64,000 nt of DNA from Chitinophaga sp. YR627 (lineage in GTDB: Bacteria > Bacteroidota > Bacteroidia > Chitinophagales > Chitinophagaceae). Position 1 is the first letter of the stretch. The number at the start of each line of letters is the position of its first letter. A program made the position numbers and the translations under genes. The DNA lies in contig NZ_FOUX01000003.1 in the NCBI RefSeq assembly GCF_900114995.1, positions 1 to 64,000 of the forward strand, given 5' to 3'. Below the pieces are notes generated by a model, which ran no database searches, was not told where the DNA came from, and was given only the letters and a program-made list of their open reading frames with translations. Positions 1-11,086 of the stretch are shown here, piece by piece.

Positions 1-114
1 CCAAATCAGGCACATGCAAAACAAGGAGAATTAGTGAGAAGATGGCGAAACACAAAGAAAAAGAGTCCTGAATCAGGATTAACAGTTGATACTGTAAACC
101 AGATCCAGGACTAA
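1..114 (+). CDS. Possible 3' end of a truncated gene
   Basis: Frame 1 is open from the first base to a TAA at 112-114 and would encode a 37-residue basic, polar C-terminal tail ending in VNQIQD. The other two forward frames hit stops within 33-75 bases. No start codon, domain or family can be seen, so this could be the tail of a gene cut by the window edge or a chance open frame. Confidence is low. Confidence 0.25.
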   Translation, partial: PNQAHAKQGELVRRWRNTKKKSPESGLTVDTVNQIQD

Positions 115-300
115 AATCAGCAAAAAAAACTTTTCCAGGATTATATTTTAATATTGTAAAATTCAAACGGATTATCTCACCCAAACCGTAAACCTATATC
201 AGGACAAGACATCTGAACAAGATCCGATCAACCAATATTTATCCTGGAAAAGACAGTACCGGAAGGAGAGTAGCTGATAAATAGGTAACCCGTCCAAAAA

Positions 301-331
301 CAAAAACCGTCTCGTGAGACGAGACGGCTTT
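301..331 (+). terminator. Hairpin, possible intrinsic terminator
   Basis: A perfect 9-bp stem (CCGTCTCGT / ACGAGACGG, 307-315 and 319-327) with a 3-base loop is preceded by an A-rich run and followed by CTTTA. The weak T tract makes termination likely but not certain. It lies about 190 bases after the possible gene tail at the left edge. Confidence 0.45.
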
Positions 332-646
332 ATGTAATTACGGTAGAAAACTTACTGAACAAAAATGCACTTTTTCCAAAAGGTCAAAATTGGTGTTATG
401 AGGTGCAAAAATCGATGGCTTTACTCTTTTTGCTCAGTAAGCTTTCTCCATGGTCAAATCTGATAAGGAAGCTTATAAGGAAGATCGGGATAGATATCTG
501 CCGATCGTGATACAAAGAAACGCCAATATTCCGGGGAGTGTTTTTGTATTCGGGAAAAGTAATGATCAAATCGGGAAAAGAAACTGCACCCACTACTCTC
601 CACTAGCTCAAAATCCTCACAATTAATTGAAGATCAGCCATATGAA
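328..646. other. Gene-free stretch
   Basis: AT-rich sequence with no supported gene. A 65-codon minus-strand open frame (396-593) has no recognisable domain and an unremarkable composition. Together with 115-300 this is about 500 bases in which I see no conserved feature other than the hairpin at 307-327. Confidence 0.5.
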
Positions 647-679
647 ATAAAAAAGCCCGACCGCATCCGATCAGGCTTC
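647..679 (-). terminator. Intrinsic terminator of the AraC-type regulator gene
   Basis: Read on the minus strand, a stem AAGCC...GGCTT (653-657 with 674-678) with additional inner pairs is followed directly by a T run. It sits 23 bases past the stop codon of the regulator gene. Confidence 0.7.
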
Positions 680-701
680 TAACTATTTTTGCGTATTTCT
701 T

Positions 702-1634
702 TTATCTCAGCAGCAACTCACATGGTTTCAGTCCCGTGTGCTTCTTGAAAGCAGTAGAGAAGTGCGAAATACAGGAATACCCCATCAGGATCGCAACCTC
801 AGAAACAGACATGCCTCTTTCGTACAGCAGGCTTTTTGCCTTTTCCATTCTCTCTTTCTGGAAATAATCATAGATCGTCGTACCGTACATCGCTTTGAAA
901 CCTTTTTTCAGGTAACATTCATTCATCGCAACACGACGAGCCAGATCACGGATGGTGATCGGTGCATCCAGCTGTTCGAGTAAGATATCTCTTGCTTTTT
1001 CGATCTTTTCACGGTCTTCCAGCTGTGTCAGGAAACGACAGCCATAACGGTCATCCGTATCATTCTGTACAAACTGGTCAGAACTGAACAGTAACAGTTC
1101 CAGCGCTTTACTCTGCAGGAAGATATTCTTCAGGGCACCATCATAATTATGATGTACCATCTGCTCCAGCACCTCTTTGGATTTAGTGCTTGGCTGAATT
1201 GTCTTCACAAAAGGCTTGCGGGACTGCATATCAAAAAGGGTGGAGTTGGTAGACCCTTTTTGCAGCGATTGTATGAAAGAAGGCTGGAACCTTACAGTGA
1301 TCATATCAATGGATGGAGACTTCTGTACACAGTTATCTTTATGTCCACCAGCACATACCTGATCAGTACAACCCGGATTCTGACAATATTTATTGCCAGC
1401 CACACAATAGCGTAACTCGATGGCAGCAGTCTGACCACGCTTGGCAGGTTGATATACCACCATGGCAACATCTTCTACCGGCAACGGACGATCATACGTA
1501 AACCGCTGCAATGTAAAGTCAAGGCAGTCCGGCACCGCTACAGCGTCGTTTTCTGCCAGTTGCAGCTGATCGCTCATCGCGGGCTGCCTGATAGCCAATG
1601 CTAATATATCCTGTACCTCTTTCACGCCTTGCAT
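702..1634 (-). CDS. AraC family transcriptional regulator with N-terminal cysteine cluster
   Basis: The last ~100 residues form the double helix-turn-helix of AraC/XylS regulators, including the second-helix pattern around MGYSCISHFSTAFKKHTGLKP. The N-terminal half is a ligand or dimer domain of unknown specificity. It carries five cysteines and a histidine spaced C-x6-C-x4-C-x4-C-x7-C at residues 77-102, which could bind metal or sense redox state. I chose the ATG at 1634 (310 aa). The longer frame starts with TTG at 1667 and adds 11 residues unlike a protein N-terminus. The gene is divergent from the AsmA-like gene, with a palindrome between them. Ligand and targets are unknown. Confidence 0.88.
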   Translation of the reverse strand: MQGVKEVQDILALAIRQPAMSDQLQLAENDAVAVPDCLDFTLQRFTYDRPLPVEDVAMVVYQPAKRGQTAAIELRYCVAGNKYCQNPGCTDQVCAGGHKDNCVQKSPSIDMITVRFQPSFIQSLQKGSTNSTLFDMQSRKPFVKTIQPSTKSKEVLEQMVHHNYDGALKNIFLQSKALELLLFSSDQFVQNDTDDRYGCRFLTQLEDREKIEKARDILLEQLDAPITIRDLARRVAMNECYLKKGFKAMYGTTIYDYFQKERMEKAKSLLYERGMSVSEVAILMGYSCISHFSTAFKKHTGLKPCELLLR

Positions 1635-1681
1635 TTTGTTAAAACCGTCACAAAAATAGGCATTCAAAATTTATTCAAAAA

Positions 1682-1734
1682 CGTTTTGACATTCAGGTTA
1701 CAATAGCAATCCCGTCAAAACGATGTTCAGGTCA
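1682..1734. promoter_or_regulatory. Inverted and direct repeats in a divergent promoter region
   Basis: Between the AraC gene and the divergent gene at 1850 lies a perfect 9-bp inverted repeat, CGTTTTGAC (1682-1690) and GTCAAAACG (1714-1722). Each arm is followed by a near copy of TTCAGGTTA (1692-1700, and TTCAGGTCA at 1726-1734). The arrangement fits a regulator operator, possibly for the adjacent AraC protein, but this is inference. Confidence 0.4.
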
Positions 1735-1849
1735 ACATAAATGAATATAACACAAATACTTATGATTCATTGATGAACTTCAATATTTTTTATTTGCAGT
1801 AGAAAAAAAACACCCGCTTTCTATTTTCTACTACCTGGCTATAGGGACA

Positions 1850-3559
1850 ATGGTACGAATTTCGTCTATATTGTATATGATGCAGAAAAAATCCTTTTTC
1901 AAAAAAATCTGGGTGAAAATCCTCCTGAGCTTCGTGCTGCTGATGGCACTCATACTGGGAGCCGCATGGTACATCGGACACCGCTGGAACAGACAGATCC
2001 AGTGGCAGCTCCGGTCATATATAATGGATATGTCAGACAGCCTGTATACACTGCGTTATGCCGACATGGCCTTAAACCCAATCACTGGTAGTCTTACCCT
2101 TGAAAAGGTCAGCCTGATCAGGGATCCGGACGTATATAAACGTCTACAGCAGGAGATGAAAGCGCCGAAGCTCATCTACAGTTTTACCGCCGACAGGATC
2201 TCGCTTAGCTATTTCCGGGTATGGCGCTATTTCATGAAAAAAGAACTAAGCGCGGGTTCATTGGTTTTTGAGAACCCAATTGTTCTCATGGAGTACAATA
2301 CCACAAATAAGGATACTTCTGCACCCAAAAACGCCTATCAGAATATTTCGGCTAAAATAAAGTCGCTTTACCTGGGCAACCTCCGTTTTGATCATACCAA
2401 CCTGAAATACACGGTCATAAAGCCTGATAGCGGACTGGTCATGACGCACCTGGAAGACCTGCGTATCCAGGTAAAGGACTTCCTGATCGACTCCATGGCA
2501 CTGGAAGACCCGACCCGCTTTCTGTATGCGCGTAACTATGAATTCGGCCTGAAGGAATACCGTTACCGTACACCGGACAGCCTCTACTGGATGCACGTCA
2601 AAGACGTTGTGTATAGTGCTGAAGAACAAACATTGCGGATTGGTCAGTTTGCCGTAGAACCCCGTTATGGAAGAGCAGAATTTGATATCAAAGCGAAAAC
2701 ACAACGTGACCGCTTTGACGTCAGGCTCAATAACATCGAACTGGCGCAGTTACAACCGCGGATGCTGCTGGAGAATCAGGTCATATGGGCCAATAAACTC
2801 ACAATCGGCAGCGGCGACCTGGATATCTACCATAACAGGAAATTACCGGATGGTCCGGGTAACAAACTGGGCGGGTACCCCAACCAGCTGTTCAAAAGAC
2901 TGGCAGTACCTATATATATAGATACAATGATCGGGAAGAAGACCGAACTGACCTACACGGAGATCAGTCCGAAATCAGAAGAAGCCGGCAGACTCAGTTT
3001 CAAACATGTACACGGCACCTTCCGGAATATCACCAATATAGATAGTATGATAGCTAAAAATGCGCATATCAGTGCGGATATCAATGCCATTCTGATGAAT
3101 AGTGGCAAACTGAGGGCGCATTTTGACTTTTCGATGAAAGATAGCAGTGGTTCATTTGGCGTATCCGGACAACTGAAGGATATGGATGGCCGTGAACTGA
3201 ACCCGGTACTGAAGCCTTTAGGGATGGTGGAGATCAAGTCCTGCCAGATCCAGGACCTGACTTTCAATATGTCAGGCAACGAAAGAAGGGCGTCCGGGCA
3301 AGTAAAATTCCTGTATAGCAACCTGAAAGTGAATATTTTAAAGAAAAAAGACGGCTCACACGAATTTAAAAAGAAAGGGCTGCTCAGCTTTCTGGCCAAT
3401 GCGCTGGTCATCAAAGACGCCAACCCGGACGGCGGAGAAACCCGTCTGGCGCACCCCAAATATGAAAGAGACATCACCAAGTCCTTTTTTAACCTGGTCT
3501 GGAAGACCCTGTTTACAGGGATCAAAGAGACGGCGCTGGGAGAAAATTCCCCTATCTGA
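1850..3559 (+). CDS. AsmA/DUF748-like membrane-anchored protein
   Basis: A 569-residue protein with a basic N-terminus and one membrane helix (about residues 21-43), followed by a long beta-rich region that should lie in the periplasm. The C-terminal part (GQVKFLYSNLKV, then SFLANALVIKDANP and SFFNLVWKTLFTGIKET) resembles the closing segment of AsmA/DUF748 proteins. Those are bridge-like envelope proteins linked to lipid transport or outer-membrane homeostasis. In-frame ATGs at 1877 and 1880 are alternative starts; 1850 is kept because AGGGA lies just upstream. It stands alone, divergent from the AraC gene and followed by gyrB. The function is inferred from fold class only. Confidence 0.6.
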   Translation: MVRISSILYMMQKKSFFKKIWVKILLSFVLLMALILGAAWYIGHRWNRQIQWQLRSYIMDMSDSLYTLRYADMALNPITGSLTLEKVSLIRDPDVYKRLQQEMKAPKLIYSFTADRISLSYFRVWRYFMKKELSAGSLVFENPIVLMEYNTTNKDTSAPKNAYQNISAKIKSLYLGNLRFDHTNLKYTVIKPDSGLVMTHLEDLRIQVKDFLIDSMALEDPTRFLYARNYEFGLKEYRYRTPDSLYWMHVKDVVYSAEEQTLRIGQFAVEPRYGRAEFDIKAKTQRDRFDVRLNNIELAQLQPRMLLENQVIWANKLTIGSGDLDIYHNRKLPDGPGNKLGGYPNQLFKRLAVPIYIDTMIGKKTELTYTEISPKSEEAGRLSFKHVHGTFRNITNIDSMIAKNAHISADINAILMNSGKLRAHFDFSMKDSSGSFGVSGQLKDMDGRELNPVLKPLGMVEIKSCQIQDLTFNMSGNERRASGQVKFLYSNLKVNILKKKDGSHEFKKKGLLSFLANALVIKDANPDGGETRLAHPKYERDITKSFFNLVWKTLFTGIKETALGENSPI

Positions 3560-3620
3560 TTTCTTAAGCGAAAATGTGGATATCAACGATTCAAAAACCA
3601 TGTGTTAAATATGGAAATAA

Positions 3621-5666
<2,046 letters not shown>

Positions 5667-5691
5667 AATCTGAAGTGTTTACGCACAATAT

Positions 5692-5727
5692 AAAAGCCCT
5701 GGTCTGATCAGACCAGGGCTTTTGCTT
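5692..5727 (+). terminator. Intrinsic terminator of gyrB
   Basis: A perfect palindrome, AAAAGCCCTGGTCTGA and its complement (5692-5707, 5708-5723), ends in TTTTGCTTTTT. It sits 25 bases after the gyrB stop. Confidence 0.85.
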
Positions 5728-5892
5728 TTTATACACGTTTCTACCCCCTTTTGTTTCTTCCTCATTCCCAGTCAGTTCTCATTTTATTGCATCATACCTG
5801 TTAAAAAACTTATAAATAATTTATTTAATTTATTAGAAAGTAGCTAATTTGCACTCCTATTTATCACTATACCTGAAGAAACTACCTATCCT

Positions 5893-6354
5893 ATGAAACT
5901 CTATTCCCTGCTGGGATTCCTGTGCCTCTGCCTCATTACTTTCGCATCCTGCCAGAAAGATAAGGCTGTACTGGCGTCTGGTTCCTGTGAATTCAAATTT
6001 GATGGTGCTTCCTATTCAGCTAATACCGCATACGGAGAAGTGTTTGACACGACCGTAGTAGGTAAAAAGGTGTTAATGATACAGGGGCTGACCAGTAACC
6101 TGAACAGTGCCATCATGATGACCGTGATCTTCCCTGATTCACTGAAGACAGGTACCTACACCAATACAGAAAATGCAAGTATGATATTCACTGCTTCATT
6201 ATCTGGTTCTGATACTTACGAAAGCAAAACAGCGACAATAAAAATTACAAGCATAAATAGTAAATATGCCGAAGGCACATTCGACGGCATTTTAAACAAT
6301 GGTGAATCAGAAAAGCCATTAACGGACGGAAAGTTTAAAATAAATATTAATTGA
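5893..6354 (+). CDS. Small lipoprotein, DUF6252-like
   Basis: A 153-residue protein with a lipoprotein signal peptide (hydrophobic stretch, then the lipobox FAS-C with Cys20). The mature part is beta-rich. It begins with a CEFKFDGASYSAN segment and ends in a GTFDGIL...GKFKININ pattern, as seen in Bacteroidota DUF6252-type lipoproteins. Function is unknown. It is monocistronic, with a strong terminator 31 bases downstream, so it is not part of the SusCD operon that follows. Confidence 0.7.
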   Translation: MKLYSLLGFLCLCLITFASCQKDKAVLASGSCEFKFDGASYSANTAYGEVFDTTVVGKKVLMIQGLTSNLNSAIMMTVIFPDSLKTGTYTNTENASMIFTASLSGSDTYESKTATIKITSINSKYAEGTFDGILNNGESEKPLTDGKFKININ

Positions 6355-6385
6355 TCATCGTTTTTTTGAAATCTTTTTCCATCGT

Positions 6386-6415
6386 GTCCCGCCTTTCAAG
6401 GCGGGACTTTTTTTT
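6386..6415 (+). terminator. Strong intrinsic terminator
   Basis: A perfect 10-bp stem, GTCCCGCCTT / AAGGCGGGAC (6386-6395, 6398-6407), has a 2-base spacer and is followed by eight T. It ends the lipoprotein gene at 5893-6354. Confidence 0.9.
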
Positions 6416-6474
6416 GGTTAATATCCGTCTATAGATAGTCAAGAATCATAAAAAGGTTAGCCCCCTTCCAATAT

Positions 6475-6482
6475 TACATTTG
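6475..6482 (+). promoter_or_regulatory. -7 promoter box of the SusC/SusD operon
   Basis: TACATTTG fits TAnnTTTG and lies between the upstream terminator and the SusC start, leaving a leader of roughly 85 bases. No clear TTG is seen in the -33 region. Confidence 0.45.
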
Positions 6483-6570
6483 AGTACATGTCATTTTAAG
6501 TCATTTGCGCAGATGACGGGATCAGTTATTTAGAGGGGAAATCACAAAAACCAATATCTAATCTCGTTGT

Positions 6571-9500
6571 ATGAAAAGAAACGTATTTCACCTGCTGGCG
6601 TTGCTTGCGGGACTGCTGATCTATTCCTCAGCAATAGCACAAACAAGGGGAATAGAAGGAACAGTGACCGATGAAAAAAAGCAGCCGATCAGCTTCGCCT
6701 CCGTCATCATTAAAGGCACTTCAAAAGGGACAACTACCGCGCAGGACGGCTCATTTAAACTGGAAGTATCCCCCAATGCCATACTCATTATACGCGCTGT
6801 CGGATATAACCTGCAGGAGATTCCTGTTGGTGGTGAACAACACTTTAATATCACGCTGACAGAAAACGCCAGCGACCTGAATGAAGTAGTCGTAACCGCA
6901 TTGGGCGTAAAGAAAGAGAAAAGGAACCTCACATTCAGTGCACAGGAAGTAAAAAGCGATGAGATATTACGCGCAAAGGAGCCCAATGTACTAAACTCGC
7001 TGACCGGAAAGGTAGCAGGTGTACAGATCACCAGTTCCTCCGGTATGCCAGGTAGTTCTGCACGCATAGTCATTCGCGGTATTACCTCTATATCCGGTGA
7101 AAACCAGGCACTGTTTGTTATGGACGGCGTACCTATCAACAATGACGAAAGCGGCGGCACCTATAATGGCGGCTCCGGTACTAACAGACTGGCTGATATA
7201 GATCCCGCTACCATTGAAAGCATTAACGTATTAAAAGGCGCTGCAGCGACTGCTTTATACGGTTCTGCGGGGGCAAGAGGCGTCGTATTAGTCACTACAA
7301 AAAAGGGAGCTGCCGGCCGCAAACCAGTAGTAACATTATCATCCGGTTTGTCTTTCGAAAGAACCATTTTTCCTGATAGACAATACCTGTATGCACAGGG
7401 AGACAAAGGCGTATTCTTTGATGGAGACACCAGAAAAAGCAGTACCTCATGGGGGCCTCTTATGGATACGTTAACAGTGAACGGACAAAAAATAAAAGCA
7501 CACAATCCGCTGGAAGAATTCTTCCGGACAGGTGTGACTTCCAATAGTACTGTCAACGTATCAGGAGGCGGATCAACATCGAATTATTTCATGTCTTATT
7601 CCTACTTCGATCAGAAGGGAACAATACCTGTCACTTCGTATAAACGTCACAGTGTATTCACTAAATACAACACACAGATCATAGACAAACTAAATGCTAC
7701 TTTTCAGTTGACATACAGCACTGCCAACAACAAAAAAGTACCGGAAGGTTATGGACTTGAATCTCCGCTGTGGACCATCTTTACCGCACCGGTATCTTAT
7801 GATCTGAAACCAGCGCTGAATCCTGACGGCTCACAACGCCTGTATCGCTACAGCCGCAACAATCCTTACTGGGTACTGGACAATGTGTTGAATACAACTG
7901 TTGTAAACAGGTTCCTGCCGGTATTTACATTTGTATACACACCGTTTGAATGGTTGTCTGTTACCGAACGTGCAGGCGCTGATATCTACACTGATCAGCA
8001 GACCTATCACGTCAATACAAATGATATTACTTACGCAACAGGATTAACATACTACAACAATAAAAACTTCAGACAGTTTAACCACGATTTTATCGTTCAG
8101 GCAAGACAACAGTTTAACAACACGAATGTGAGTCTGCTGTTAGGTAACAACGTCTATTCAGAGCATGGTGACTTCATGACCGCATTAGGGCTGGGATTGG
8201 CCAAACCAGGCTATTATAATATGGCCAGCGCCTCTTCCATCACTTATACAGGCACAGAGTATCTGAGGCGAAAAACAGGCTTCTATGCGCAGGCAGAAGT
8301 GGATTACAATCGCATGTTAGTATTGTCGCTGACCGGAAGATATGATGGCAGCTCTGTATTATCCTCCGAAAACAGGTATTACCCATATGGGTCCGTAGCA
8401 GGTGGATTTATCTTTTCAGAATTATTCAAAGACAAACTGAAAGACGTCATCAATTTTGGTAAAGTAAGGGCATCGTTTGCCTCTGTTGGTAATGACAACG
8501 TAAAAACATATGCTACTACAACACCTTACTATCAGGCAGTGATCTATGGAGATGTCAGCAGTAATCTCACCTTTCCTTATAATGGCCAGAATGGTTTCCT
8601 GATCAGCTCCTCATTGGGTAATCCAAATCTGAAGAACGAATTGCAGAAAGAATATGAACTGGGACTGGAAATGAAAATGTTCAAAAACAGGGTCGGACTC
8701 GAAGCCTCTTATTTCAACAGACGTATGACACAGGGTATTGTTGAAAATATCTCTCTCGCAAATTCTACCGGTTATGCCAGCACTACTATCAACTCTGCAA
8801 AAATGTCGACCAAAGGGGTGGAAGTACTGTTAAATCTAACACCTGTCACTACCAAAGATTTCAGCTGGGATGTAACGATCAACTACACAAAACTCAATCA
8901 GAAAGTAGAAGAGATCAGTCCCGATCTGGATCAGACAAGCATCGGTAGTATTTATGCAAAAAAAGGAGAACCCTGGGGATTGATCTTTGGTACGAAATAC
9001 GCGCGTACAGCAGATGGTCAGTTACGTATCAATGAAGCAGGATTACCTTACGCCTCCGGCGAATTTGACGTAGTCGGCAATATCACACCGAACTGGATAG
9101 GAGGCATCACGAATCAGTTCCGCTACAAACAATTCAATTTAAGCTTCTTTTTCGACACCAAACAGGGCGGTGATATACTGAACTCAGATGATGGATACGG
9201 GCTCTATTATGGCAGCTCAAAACAAACAGAAAAGCGGGAAGACAGGGTAGTAGCCGGCGTGAGTGATGCAACCAGTGCACCTAACAAACAGGTAGTAACG
9301 GGACAGGCTTATTTTCAGCAGATCAGCGGTATCACAGAAGCATTTATTCAGAATGCCTCCTATATCAAACTGCGTAACGTGAGTCTTTCCTATACTTTCA
9401 GAAAAGGTGCTACAGGACATACTCCATTCAAAGATGCATCTATCGTACTGACCGGCCGCAATCTCTGGATACACAAAGACAAAACATTTACCGGTGGCGA

Positions 9501-9606
9501 TCCTGAAGTAAACTCATGGGGAGCCGGTAACGGTGGATTAGGTGTGTATACATTCTCTGCGCCGACAGCCCGTTCATTTGACTGCACATTAAAATTCACG
9601 TTCTAG
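6571..9606 (+). CDS. SusC/RagA-type TonB-dependent outer-membrane receptor
   Basis: A 1011-residue receptor that imports a ligand through the outer membrane with energy from TonB/ExbBD. It has a signal peptide ending in SSAIAQ, then a carboxypeptidase-regulatory-like beta domain (about residues 29-105: GTVTDEKKQPISFASVIIKG). A TonB-box region with VVVTALG follows, then the plug with the SusC signature LYGSAGARGVVLVTTKKG near residue 230. The rest is a 22-strand barrel ending in KFTF. No STN domain is present, so an anti-sigma partner is not implied. The SusD gene starts 13 bases downstream. No glycan-active enzyme is adjacent, so the substrate cannot be told. Confidence 0.93.
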   Translation: MKRNVFHLLALLAGLLIYSSAIAQTRGIEGTVTDEKKQPISFASVIIKGTSKGTTTAQDGSFKLEVSPNAILIIRAVGYNLQEIPVGGEQHFNITLTENASDLNEVVVTALGVKKEKRNLTFSAQEVKSDEILRAKEPNVLNSLTGKVAGVQITSSSGMPGSSARIVIRGITSISGENQALFVMDGVPINNDESGGTYNGGSGTNRLADIDPATIESINVLKGAAATALYGSAGARGVVLVTTKKGAAGRKPVVTLSSGLSFERTIFPDRQYLYAQGDKGVFFDGDTRKSSTSWGPLMDTLTVNGQKIKAHNPLEEFFRTGVTSNSTVNVSGGGSTSNYFMSYSYFDQKGTIPVTSYKRHSVFTKYNTQIIDKLNATFQLTYSTANNKKVPEGYGLESPLWTIFTAPVSYDLKPALNPDGSQRLYRYSRNNPYWVLDNVLNTTVVNRFLPVFTFVYTPFEWLSVTERAGADIYTDQQTYHVNTNDITYATGLTYYNNKNFRQFNHDFIVQARQQFNNTNVSLLLGNNVYSEHGDFMTALGLGLAKPGYYNMASASSITYTGTEYLRRKTGFYAQAEVDYNRMLVLSLTGRYDGSSVLSSENRYYPYGSVAGGFIFSELFKDKLKDVINFGKVRASFASVGNDNVKTYATTTPYYQAVIYGDVSSNLTFPYNGQNGFLISSSLGNPNLKNELQKEYELGLEMKMFKNRVGLEASYFNRRMTQGIVENISLANSTGYASTTINSAKMSTKGVEVLLNLTPVTTKDFSWDVTINYTKLNQKVEEISPDLDQTSIGSIYAKKGEPWGLIFGTKYARTADGQLRINEAGLPYASGEFDVVGNITPNWIGGITNQFRYKQFNLSFFFDTKQGGDILNSDDGYGLYYGSSKQTEKREDRVVAGVSDATSAPNKQVVTGQAYFQQISGITEAFIQNASYIKLRNVSLSYTFRKGATGHTPFKDASIVLTGRNLWIHKDKTFTGGDPEVNSWGAGNGGLGVYTFSAPTARSFDCTLKFTF

Positions 9607-9619
9607 TAAACTACGCAAC

Positions 9620-11011
9620 ATGAAAAGACCATTCATCGCAATAGCATTGCTGGCAGCTGTTACACTGTCCGCCTGCAGCAAATACCTTGACGTCAACCAG
9701 AATCCAAACGTGCCTTCTGACGTCTCTGAATCGCTTTTACTGGCGCCACTGGAAGCAGGGGTATCTCAATATATAGCAGCCGGGAATGCCGCCACACTGG
9801 TGAATCAGTGGATGCAGAACTGTGTACCTAATCAGCCGATGCCGAATACAGCTAATTATATGGTGACCAGTTCGAACTTTGATGACTTCTGGAATTCATT
9901 CTATGTTGTTGTACTCAACAACGCTACCATACTGGACAAACAGGCAACTGCCAACGGTAATCTTAAATATGCAGGGGTCGCGAAAGTATTGAAGGCATAT
10001 ACCCTGGGCACTGCTACGGATCTATGGGGTGATATTCCAAATGCAACTGCATTTTCCGGCACCGGAAATACTACACCTTCTTATGATAAACAGGAAGACG
10101 TCTACAAAAATATACAGTCATTGCTCGACGAGGCCATCACACAGTTACAGTCAGACGCAGGAAGTACGCCAGGCACAGATGATTATTACTATGCCGGAGA
10201 TATGAACAAGTGGGCAAAGATGGCGTATACCTTAAAAGCAAGGTATTATATGCATCTGACAAAAGCACCGGGTTATGATGCAAAGACACAGGCAAATCTC
10301 GCACTGACAGCACTCAGCAACGGTATGAACAGTAATGATGATGACTGTTCGTTTACCTATAACGGATCATCTACCTCTTCCAATGCCTGGTATCTGCACT
10401 TCTATAATACTTCTACTTTGGTACTGTCATCTCATTATGTGGATTCACTCGCGAAGTATGCTGATCCCCGTTTGCCGTCTCTGGCCAGTAAGGCAGAGAA
10501 CACCGGCAAATACAATGGTAATGTGATCGGTTCAGGCGCTGGTGCATTACAGGATTTTTCTGTTGCCGGTAGTTTCTATGGCGCGATCGGATCGAAGGTC
10601 TATATACTGAATGCGGCAGAAGCATTATTCCTGAAAGCAGAAGCCAACTACATCACATCCGGGTATAGTGCTGCGCAACCGGTATTCAGACAGGCAGTGG
10701 CCGGTAATATCCTTAAACTGGGTATTGATACAAACAGTGCAGCAGCACAGACCTTCTTATCTAAACGAGGTATACTGACTGCGAATAATGCCCTGCAACT
10801 GATCATCGAAGAAAAAGCGACCGCCAATTTCCTTTCTGTTGAAAACTATACAGACTGGAGACGTACCGGTTATCCGGCACTGAAAATGATCCCTAACAAT
10901 ACGGTAACAAGTCTGCCCCGCAGATTCCTCTATCCTTTAAATGAGATCAGCGCCAATCCACAGGATTTACAAAAAGCAAAACTCACTGATAAGATATGGT
11001 GGGATAGCTGA
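9620..11011 (+). CDS. SusD/RagB-type nutrient-binding outer-membrane lipoprotein
   Basis: A 463-residue lipoprotein (lipobox LSA-C, Cys19) that would cap the barrel of the upstream SusC and bind the ligand at the cell surface. It is of the shorter SusD-like_2 type (KYLDVNQNPNVPS near the N-terminus, TPR-like helices, and KATANFLSVENYTDWRRTGYP near the C-terminus). The 13-base gap and common terminator show co-transcription with SusC. In related pairs of this subtype ligands range from glycans to peptides; the sequence does not decide. Confidence 0.9.
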   Translation: MKRPFIAIALLAAVTLSACSKYLDVNQNPNVPSDVSESLLLAPLEAGVSQYIAAGNAATLVNQWMQNCVPNQPMPNTANYMVTSSNFDDFWNSFYVVVLNNATILDKQATANGNLKYAGVAKVLKAYTLGTATDLWGDIPNATAFSGTGNTTPSYDKQEDVYKNIQSLLDEAITQLQSDAGSTPGTDDYYYAGDMNKWAKMAYTLKARYYMHLTKAPGYDAKTQANLALTALSNGMNSNDDDCSFTYNGSSTSSNAWYLHFYNTSTLVLSSHYVDSLAKYADPRLPSLASKAENTGKYNGNVIGSGAGALQDFSVAGSFYGAIGSKVYILNAAEALFLKAEANYITSGYSAAQPVFRQAVAGNILKLGIDTNSAAAQTFLSKRGILTANNALQLIIEEKATANFLSVENYTDWRRTGYPALKMIPNNTVTSLPRRFLYPLNEISANPQDLQKAKLTDKIWWDS

Positions 11012-11035
11012 TACAGATGGATCTATATAAAAAAT

Positions 11036-11070
11036 AAAGGGAGCAGCGGTAAAGCATGCTCCCTTTTTCT
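11036..11070 (+). terminator. Intrinsic terminator of the SusC/SusD operon
   Basis: A 10-bp stem (AAAGGGAGCA / TGCTCCCTTT, 11036-11045 and 11057-11066) is followed by T-rich sequence. It lies between convergent genes and may also serve the minus-strand SIMPL-domain gene. Confidence 0.8.
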
Positions 11071-11086
11071 ATTTATGCGACAGTAA

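Noticed and set aside
396-593. 65-codon minus-strand frame in the left gene-free region
   Set aside because: No recognisable motif, and no terminator or promoter arranged around it; the chance of such a frame in AT-rich DNA is high.
2258-2704. 148-codon minus-strand open frame
   Set aside because: It is opposite the AsmA-like gene, has no homologous features and no promoter or terminator of its own.
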